DNA of 21,673 bases from Bacteroidales bacterium (lineage in GTDB: Bacteria > Bacteroidota > Bacteroidia > Bacteroidales > F082), in NCBI GenBank assembly GCA_017616675.1, contig JAFZXR010000060.1, forward strand, positions 1 through 21,673, read 5' to 3'. The notes below the pieces were generated by a model that made no database searches, had not been told where the DNA came from, and saw only the letters and a program-made list of their open reading frames with translations. The translations under genes and the position numbers were made by a program. This document shows, in pieces, positions 16,138 to 21,673 of the stretch; position 1 is the first letter of the stretch; each line of letters begins with the position of its first letter.

Positions 16138-16203
16138 AGATTTATTTCAAGCTACGAAATTACAAAAAATTTCGGAATAGTCGAAAAATAGGTTAAATTT
16201 TTC

Positions 16204-16234
16204 TTTGCAGATTGAAATTTTTGCAATATTTTTG
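16204..16234 (+). promoter_or_regulatory. Promoter of the moxR-bat operon
   Basis: A -33 TTTG (TTG at 16205-16207), a 19-nt spacer and -7 TATTTTTG (16227-16234) give an exact Bacteroidota promoter. Transcription would begin near 16239, leaving a leader of about 40 nt before ATG 16279. Confidence 0.75.
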
Positions 16235-16278
16235 CGTTAATATTGAAAATTGAAAAAAAGCATAAAAATCGCAATAAG

Positions 16279-17271
16279 ATGATTGAAACAGACATTCGCG
16301 AATTAAACGAAAAGATTCAGAGAGAGAGTCAGTTTATCGACTTGATCAACATGGAAATGAGCAAGGTCATCGTGGGTCAGAAACACATGACAGAGCGTTT
16401 GCTCATCGGTTTATTGTCGAACGGCCACATCCTTTTGGAAGGCGTTCCAGGATTGGCTAAGACATTGGCTATCAAGACATTGGCGAGCATCGTCGATGCC
16501 GACTTCAGCCGTATTCAGTTTACTCCCGACCTTCTGCCTGCCGACCTCGTCGGAACCATGATTTACAGTCAGAAGACGGAGGAATTCATAGTGAGAAAAG
16601 GCCCTGTGTTTGCTAACTTCGTGTTGGCGGATGAGATCAACCGTTCACCTGCGAAGGTGCAGAGCGCATTGCTCGAGGCCATGCAGGAACATCAGGTGAC
16701 CATCGGAGAGAGCACTTTCGCCTTGCCGGACCCGTTCCTGGTGATGGCAACACAGAACCCTATCGAGCAGGAAGGCACCTACCCGCTTCCGGAAGCACAG
16801 GTCGACCGTTTCATGCTGAAGGTCGTGATCGACTACCCGAAGAAAGAAGAGGAAAAAGTGATTCTTCGTCAGAACATCAACAAGGAATATCCTGAGGTTC
16901 ATAAGGTTACGTCGACGAAAGACATCCTCAACGCCCGTAAGGTTTGCCGTGAGGTTTATCTTGACGAGAAGATCGAGAATTACATCACCGACATCGTGTT
17001 TGCCTCACGTTTCCCGGAGGAGTTCAAGCTGAAGAAGTTCGCCGGCATGATCAGCTACGGCGGCTCACCGCGTGCATCAATCAACCTCGCTTTGGCAGCC
17101 AAGGCCTACGCTTTCATCAAACGTCGTGGCTACGTCATCCCTGAGGATGTTCGTGCCGTTGCCCCGGATGTGATGCGTCACCGTATCGGTCTGACCTACG
17201 AGGCAGAAGCAGAAAATATCACAACAGAAGATATCATCAACGAGATTTTGAACATCGTAGAGGTGCCGTGA
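16279..17271 (+). CDS. moxR: MoxR-family AAA+ ATPase
   Basis: A 330-aa cytoplasmic ATPase thought to act as a chaperone for the von Willebrand A proteins encoded beside it. Motifs are Walker A GVPGLAKT (55-62), Walker B FVLADEINRSP (114-124), sensor 1 ATQNP (157-161), PEAQVDRF with the likely arginine finger (171-178), and sensor 2 YGGSPRAS. ATG 16279 is chosen because an upstream in-frame TTG (16243) would lie almost on the transcription start. It is the first gene of the Bat operon, 9 nt before the DUF58 gene. Confidence 0.95.
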   Translation: MIETDIRELNEKIQRESQFIDLINMEMSKVIVGQKHMTERLLIGLLSNGHILLEGVPGLAKTLAIKTLASIVDADFSRIQFTPDLLPADLVGTMIYSQKTEEFIVRKGPVFANFVLADEINRSPAKVQSALLEAMQEHQVTIGESTFALPDPFLVMATQNPIEQEGTYPLPEAQVDRFMLKVVIDYPKKEEEKVILRQNINKEYPEVHKVTSTKDILNARKVCREVYLDEKIENYITDIVFASRFPEEFKLKKFAGMISYGGSPRASINLALAAKAYAFIKRRGYVIPEDVRAVAPDVMRHRIGLTYEAEAENITTEDIINEILNIVEVP

Positions 17272-17280
17272 TTTTGAAAC

Positions 17281-18159
17281 ATGGAAGCAACTGAGTTATT
17301 TAAGAAAGTCAGAAAGATCGAGATCAAGACACGCGGACTGACCAACCACATCTTTTCGGGTCAGTATCACAGCGCGTTCAAAGGTCGAGGCATGACCTTC
17401 AGCGAGGTGCGCGAGTATCAGTATGGCGACGATATCCGCAACATCGACTGGAACGTCACGGCGCGATTCCACAAGCCTTTTGTCAAGGTTTTCGAGGAAG
17501 AACGTGAGATGACGGTGATGCTGCTCATCGACGTGTCGGGCTCCAACGACTTCGGCTCTGTTGATGCCACCAAACGCGACATCACGGCGGAACTCGCGGC
17601 AGTGCTGGCGTTTTCGGCTATCGAGAACAACGATAAGGTCGGCGTGATATTCTTCAGCGACCAGATCGAGAAGTTCATCCCGCCAAAGAAAGGCTCAAGC
17701 CACATCCTGCGTATCATCCGCGAGATAGTGACGTTCACGCCTCAGCACAAAGGCACCGACATCGGCGAAGGCCTGAAGTTCCTGACGAGCGCCATCAAGA
17801 AACGCACCACCGCCTTCCTCATCTCCGACTTTATCACAGATAAGCCGTTTGAACAGGAGATGCGGATTGCGGCGCGCAAACACGATCTTATCTCATTGAG
17901 AATCACCGACAAACGCGAACTCATCATACCTAAGATAGGCCTGGTGAAGTTCCGCGACAACGAGACTGACAGAGAGCTGTGGGTCGACACCTCGACCAGC
18001 ACCTGGAATCAAGCATATCAGAAATATGTGCGGCACGCTACGACGGCGCTAAGCAAGACTTTTGCCAACAACGGCGTGGATAACACATTGATATACACCG
18101 ACGAAGACTATGTCAAGCCTCTAATGCAACTTTTTAAAAGGAGAGAATCGAGAAGATGA
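17281..18159 (+). CDS. DUF58 / vWA-like protein of the Bat operon
   Basis: A 292-aa cytoplasmic protein of the family always found beside MoxR. The signature is GRGMTFSEVREYQYGDDIRN followed by IDWNVTAR (residues 36-62). A vWA fold follows with a metal-site sequence LLIDVSGSND (DxSxS at 84-88) and the later strand TAFLISDFITD. The role in vWA/MoxR complexes is known only broadly. Its TGA overlaps the next start codon (ATGA at 18156-18159). Confidence 0.93.
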   Translation: MEATELFKKVRKIEIKTRGLTNHIFSGQYHSAFKGRGMTFSEVREYQYGDDIRNIDWNVTARFHKPFVKVFEEEREMTVMLLIDVSGSNDFGSVDATKRDITAELAAVLAFSAIENNDKVGVIFFSDQIEKFIPPKKGSSHILRIIREIVTFTPQHKGTDIGEGLKFLTSAIKKRTTAFLISDFITDKPFEQEMRIAARKHDLISLRITDKRELIIPKIGLVKFRDNETDRELWVDTSTSTWNQAYQKYVRHATTALSKTFANNGVDNTLIYTDEDYVKPLMQLFKRRESRR

Positions 18160-19130
18160 AGAAACTTTGTTTCATATTGTTGTTCTGCATGATGTCGGCA
18201 CTCAGCATCCGCTGCGATGCCCAAGCCGTGTCGCTGAAAGGACGTATCAGCGTCGACACCATACTCGTGGGACAACCTTTTGATTATCAGCTGTTGCTGA
18301 CGGTTCCGAAAGACTATAACGTCGACTGGAAACGCTTCGGCGACACCCTGAGCAAGTCGATCGAGATCATCAAAGAGGGCGAACTGACCACCACGCCTGT
18401 CGAAAACAGCGACAACGTGCTGATGAAGCAGCAACTCACCTTGACGACCTTCGACACGGGCTACGTCTACGTGCCGGAAATCGACATCTACTACAGCAAG
18501 AGTCTGCAAGACAGCGTTCGTTATAAGCTTCACACCATGGAGAAAGAGCTTTACGTGAAGACGGTTGCCGTCGACACCACGCAGGCCTTCCTCCCTATCA
18601 ACGGCGTCATCAAGCAATACGTCACCGCAAAGGAAGTGTTGCCTTGGGCCGCGATAGTGATAGCAGTTATAGGAATTCTTTATCTGATCTACTATCTGCA
18701 GAAACACAGAAAGACTCAGCAACCTGTAGTGATTGAAAAGAAAAAACCTACGATTCCTGCCATCGTGACAGCCCGAGCCAAGCTCGCCGACATGAAAGAC
18801 AACGAGCTGTGGAACTCATTGAAAGTCAAGGATTATTACACCGATTTGACCGACATCGCGAGAGAATATCTTGAAGGACAATTTGAGATCGACGCCGTTG
18901 AGATGACGACCGACGAGATCATGAAAGAGGTCAACGCATTGAACCTTCAGGAATTCGTGAAGATGAAGCTGCAAGACACGCTCATCACCGCCGATTTGGT
19001 GAAATTTGCGAAAGCCAATCCTTCGAAAGACGAGAACGAGCAGTCGTTTAAGGACATCAACCTCTTCGTCGAAGACAGCTACGCATTTTTCCAGGAAGAG
19101 AAAAAAAAGAAAGAGGAGGAAAATAAATGA
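18156..19130 (+). CDS. One-pass membrane protein of the Bat operon, function unknown
   Basis: The 324-aa product has a signal sequence (MKKLCFILLFCMMSALSI), a periplasmic beta-rich domain (about 24-160), a single membrane helix (VLPWAAIVIAVIGILYLIYY, about 161-182) and a charged cytoplasmic tail with a helical domain (WNSLKVKDYYTDLTDIAREY), ending in a lysine/glutamate-rich tail. The N-terminal part resembles BatD-like domains in layout but I cannot name a family. It overlaps both neighbours by 4 nt (ATGA at each junction), so it is fixed in the operon between DUF58 and BatA and probably belongs to the same membrane complex. Confidence 0.8.
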   Translation: MKKLCFILLFCMMSALSIRCDAQAVSLKGRISVDTILVGQPFDYQLLLTVPKDYNVDWKRFGDTLSKSIEIIKEGELTTTPVENSDNVLMKQQLTLTTFDTGYVYVPEIDIYYSKSLQDSVRYKLHTMEKELYVKTVAVDTTQAFLPINGVIKQYVTAKEVLPWAAIVIAVIGILYLIYYLQKHRKTQQPVVIEKKKPTIPAIVTARAKLADMKDNELWNSLKVKDYYTDLTDIAREYLEGQFEIDAVEMTTDEIMKEVNALNLQEFVKMKLQDTLITADLVKFAKANPSKDENEQSFKDINLFVEDSYAFFQEEKKKKEEENK

Positions 19131-20125
19131 GTTCGATAGAATTTGCATCGTCATACTTTCTTTATGGATTGATTATCATTCCATTGCTGATAGTATGGTA
19201 TATCTTCCTCGGAAGGAAACATCAGGCGTATGTGAAGTTCAGCGACACCGGCTTCTTCAAGGGAATGCCGAAAAGTTGGCGCATCTACGCCCGACACATA
19301 CTTTTTGTCATCGACATCTGCGCTTTAGCTTTGTTAATCATTGCGTTAGCACGTCCACAGAGCAGTTCGAAAAACCAGAAGATTAACGTCGAGGGCATCG
19401 ACATAGTGCTGACCATCGACCTGTCGAGCAGTATGCTTGCCCAGGACCTCAAACCCGACCGTTTGGAGGCAGCAAAAGACATCAGCGCCGAGTTTGTGAA
19501 AGGCCGTCCGGAAGACAGGATGGGACTGGTGGTCTTTGCCAGTGAGACATTCACGCAAGTGCCTTTAACCACTGACCATGGCATGCTTTTGAACATGATG
19601 AAGGACCTGAAGTGCGGCATGCTCGAAGACGGCACCGCTATCGGCGACGGACTGGCATCATCGGTGAGCCGATTGAAGGACAGCGAAGCCATCTCGAAGG
19701 TGGTGATTCTGCTTACCGACGGTGACAACAACGCAGGCTCCATCGACCCGGCCACAGCGGCCGAGATGGCCAAGCTTTTCGGCGTCAGAGTGTACACCAT
19801 CGGCGTCGGAACGCGAGGCACAGCGCCATATCCCGTACAGACACCGTTTGGCGGGATACAGTACCAACAGATTCAGGTTACCATCAACGAGCCTTTGCTG
19901 CAGCAGATTGCCGACGAGACTGGCGGAAAATACTACCGTGCCACGTCGAACGAGAAACTGGAGCAAATCTACGAAGAGATTGACCAGCTGGAACGCTCGA
20001 AGATCGAAATCAACGAGTTCACGCGCGTCCACGAGGAATTCCTGCCTTTCGTCTTGATGGGTTTGGCCTTGTTATTGCTTGGATTTATTTTGAAAAACAC
20101 TATTTTTAAAACATTAACGGATTAA
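19127..20125 (+). CDS. batA: BatA, membrane vWA protein
   Basis: A 332-aa inner-membrane protein of the Bacteroides aerotolerance (Bat) group. Helices are at about 11-29, 57-76 and a C-terminal one (LPFVLMGLALLLLGFIL). Between them is a vWA domain with a complete metal-ion-dependent adhesion site: DLSSS (98-102), a threonine in the VPLTTDHG region, and VILLTDGDNN. Bat proteins were linked to oxygen tolerance in B. fragilis, though the exact function is unsettled. It lies 3 nt from batB. Confidence 0.9.
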   Translation: MSSIEFASSYFLYGLIIIPLLIVWYIFLGRKHQAYVKFSDTGFFKGMPKSWRIYARHILFVIDICALALLIIALARPQSSSKNQKINVEGIDIVLTIDLSSSMLAQDLKPDRLEAAKDISAEFVKGRPEDRMGLVVFASETFTQVPLTTDHGMLLNMMKDLKCGMLEDGTAIGDGLASSVSRLKDSEAISKVVILLTDGDNNAGSIDPATAAEMAKLFGVRVYTIGVGTRGTAPYPVQTPFGGIQYQQIQVTINEPLLQQIADETGGKYYRATSNEKLEQIYEEIDQLERSKIEINEFTRVHEEFLPFVLMGLALLLLGFILKNTIFKTLTD

Positions 20126-20128
20126 ACA

Positions 20129-21193
20129 ATGGATAGCAACATCATAAGATTTGAAAATCCTCAGTATCTATACTGGTTGCTGGTGATTCCGGTGCTGGTG
20201 GCGATCTATGTTCTGATTCGTTTGTGGAACAAGAGACAATTTGAACGTTTTGCCAGCGTCAAGCTGAGAAATTTCCTCGTCCCGATGTTCTCGTCGGCGA
20301 GGAATAACACCAAGTTCGTACTTTTCAACCTGATTATAGCTTTATTAATTATAGGTGCGGCCAATCTGCAGTCGGGATCGAAGATGGAGAAGGTGAAACG
20401 CGAAGGCATCGACATCTTCTTGTGCATCGACATCTCGAACTCGATGCTTGCCGAAGACATCGCTCCTAACCGTCTGGAACGCTCGAAACAGGCCATCTAC
20501 AAGCTCATCTCGAAGCTGGGCGGCGACAGGATCGGCGTGGTGGTCTTTGCCGGCAACGCCTATGTGCAGCTGCCTATCACCACCGACTATTCGGCTGCCA
20601 AGATGTTCCTCTCGACCGTCAACCCGAGCCTTATTCCTGCTCAGGGAACCGAGATCGGAAGAGCTATCGATTTGGCTATCAAGAGCTTCGGCGAGGACGA
20701 GCACAACAAAGCCATCGTCATCATCTCCGACGGCGAGGACCACGAGAACGGCGATGCGGTGAAGGCTGCTCAAGAAGCAGCGAAGCGCGGCATCAAGATC
20801 TATACCATCGGCATGGGCTTGGACAGCGGCGCCCCTATCCCAGTTTACAACAAATATGGTAAAAACATAGGATACAAAAAGGATAAGGAGGGCAACACCA
20901 TCATCACCAAGCTCGACGACAACATCTTGAGGCAGATTGCCGAGATTGGCGACGGACTCTATGTGAGGGCGAGCAACTCGAACGTGGGATTGGACAAGAT
21001 CTACGAGGATATCAACAAGACCGAGAAGTCGGAAATCGAGGCAAACGTCTTCACCGACTACGACGACCAGTTCCAATGGTTCGTGGGCGCCGCGATAATT
21101 TTACTTATCATCGAGATTCTGCTTTCTTCAGGAAAGAGAAAATGGGAATCGAAATTTAAATTCTTTGAGCCGAAAAATGAAAACAATATTTAA
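20129..21193 (+). CDS. batB: BatB, membrane vWA protein
   Basis: A 354-aa paralogue of BatA with the same plan: helices at about 12-31 and 62-78, a vWA domain with DISNS (101-105), LPITTDYS and VIISDGEDHENG, and a C-terminal helix (WFVGAAIILLIIEILLSS). Together with BatA it probably forms the vWA core of the envelope complex that also includes TPR partners. It ends 17 nt inside the batC reading frame. Confidence 0.9.
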   Translation: MDSNIIRFENPQYLYWLLVIPVLVAIYVLIRLWNKRQFERFASVKLRNFLVPMFSSARNNTKFVLFNLIIALLIIGAANLQSGSKMEKVKREGIDIFLCIDISNSMLAEDIAPNRLERSKQAIYKLISKLGGDRIGVVVFAGNAYVQLPITTDYSAAKMFLSTVNPSLIPAQGTEIGRAIDLAIKSFGEDEHNKAIVIISDGEDHENGDAVKAAQEAAKRGIKIYTIGMGLDSGAPIPVYNKYGKNIGYKKDKEGNTIITKLDDNILRQIAEIGDGLYVRASNSNVGLDKIYEDINKTEKSEIEANVFTDYDDQFQWFVGAAIILLIIEILLSSGKRKWESKFKFFEPKNENNI

Positions 21194-21614
21194 AATAGGG
21201 TTATCACTGCTGTTTTTGTTCGCCTTCGTGGCATCGAACGCTCAGACAAAGGAGCGCCTGATACGCATGGGCAACAGAAATTACAAGGGTGAGAATTATT
21301 TCGAAGCGGAGAAGGATTACAAGGCTTCGCTCGAAAAGAAATATAACTACAAAGCTCTGTTTAACCTCGGCGATGCTTATTATCAGCAGAAAAACTACGA
21401 GGAAGCGTCGAAGAGTTTCCAGGAAATCATCGACAGGAATGTGCCCGACGACGTGCAGGCCGACGCCTACTACAACCTCGGAAACTGCCAGATGGAGCAG
21501 CAGAAATACGCTGAGGCCTTCGATTCTTATAAAAACTGCTTGAAGATGAATCCCGACGACGAGGATGCGAGATACAACCTCGAGTATGCTCGTCAGAAGC
21601 TGATGCAGCAGTAG
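21177..21614 (+). CDS. batC: BatC, TPR protein interrupted by in-frame TAG
   Basis: A periplasmic TPR protein of the Bat complex. ATG 21177 gives a signal peptide (MKTIFKIGLSLLFLFAFVAS). Three TPR-type units follow: RNYKGENYFEAEKDYKASL, FNLGDAYYQQKNYEEASKSF and YYNLGNCQMEQQKYAEAFDS, then ARYNLEYARQKLMQQ. At 145 aa the frame meets TAG (21612-21614) inside a glutamine run. The same frame continues with Q, N, D and K codons to the window edge, as expected for the Q/N/K/D-rich tail of BatC. So the gene may be truncated by one CAG-to-TAG change. It overlaps batB by 17 nt. Confidence 0.8.
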   Translation: MKTIFKIGLSLLFLFAFVASNAQTKERLIRMGNRNYKGENYFEAEKDYKASLEKKYNYKALFNLGDAYYQQKNYEEASKSFQEIIDRNVPDDVQADAYYNLGNCQMEQQKYAEAFDSYKNCLKMNPDDEDARYNLEYARQKLMQQ

Positions 21615-21673
21615 CAACAACAGCAACAGCAGCAGCAAAATCAGGATAACAAGGACAATCAGGATAATAAAGA
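21615..21673 (+). other. In-frame glutamine-rich continuation of batC after the TAG
   Basis: The 19 codons after the stop encode eight glutamines and then NQDNKDNQDNK. They are open to the window edge in the same frame as batC. CAA and CAG codons are mixed on both sides of the TAG. Confidence 0.6.

Noticed and set aside
16155..16174. CGAAATT / AATTTCG inverted repeat in the divergent spacer
   Set aside because: It is short and A/T-rich, with no link to a clear promoter for the leftward operon.
16243..16278. TTG start giving MoxR 12 extra lysine-rich residues
   Set aside because: It lies only about 9 nt after the -7 box, and MoxR proteins normally begin near the ATG at 16279.
21612..21614. 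TAG in batC read as glutamine through a changed genetic code
   Set aside because: TAG ends the 558-aa and LRR cargo genes exactly at the expected end of the CTD (IIKE), and also ends maf, so it acts as a normal stop in this genome.
20345..21638. Long minus-strand open frames opposite batB and batC, including a poly-leucine one
   Set aside because: They mirror the coding strand (poly-leucine is the complement of the CAG/CAA run) and have no start context or family signature.

Overview
The window reads as a Bacteroidota (most likely Bacteroidales) chromosome segment. The evidence is type IX secretion C-terminal domains (T9SS CTDs), promoters of the -33/-7 TAnnTTTG type, a MoxR-Bat operon, a BspA-like leucine-rich repeat protein and a Bacteroidota-style ComEC. 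No phage, transposase, CRISPR array or plasmid gene is visible.

Region 1 (1-480, minus strand) holds the first bases of a 16S rRNA gene leaving the window on the left, its leader with a boxA-like motif and a hairpin, its promoter, an isolated long inverted repeat, and the terminator of the next gene cluster.

Region 2 (481-8884, minus strand) is a cluster of secreted-protein genes. A TPR / membrane-spanning / HTH-like regulator is followed at 12-nt spacing by a large GLUG-repeat T9SS cargo, then at 12-nt spacing by a BspA-like LRR T9SS cargo. Next come a decayed T9SS CTD fragment, a cargo without a recognised domain, and a second GLUG-repeat cargo. Three of the four CTDs carry the same 20-22 bp inverted repeat inside the coding sequence. 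One arm of it (10-mer ACGTCTCTAC on the + strand) recurs in the terminator after the last gene. The CTDs also share blocks of near-identical DNA in a mosaic way, which suggests recombination or gene conversion among cargo genes.

Region 3 (9041-9231) is a tRNA-Asp(GUC) gene with its own promoter and terminator.

Region 4 (9271-16137, minus strand) is a housekeeping series. A Rossmann/DUF2520 protein, a KdsC-type phosphatase, a UbiA prenyltransferase, Maf, SurE and LpxB overlap or abut and look like one operon. ComEC follows after a 93-nt spacer containing a possible terminator. KdsC and LpxB both serve LPS/lipid A synthesis.

Region 5 (16204-21673, plus strand) is a divergent operon with a good promoter: MoxR ATPase, DUF58 protein, a one-pass membrane protein of unknown function, BatA, BatB and BatC. 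All junctions are short or overlapping. The window ends inside the expected batC gene, whose frame is interrupted by a TAG in its glutamine-rich tract.

The points most worth checking are the in-gene palindrome shared by T9SS CTDs and a terminator, the mosaic CTDs with a CTD remnant, and the in-frame TAG in batC.
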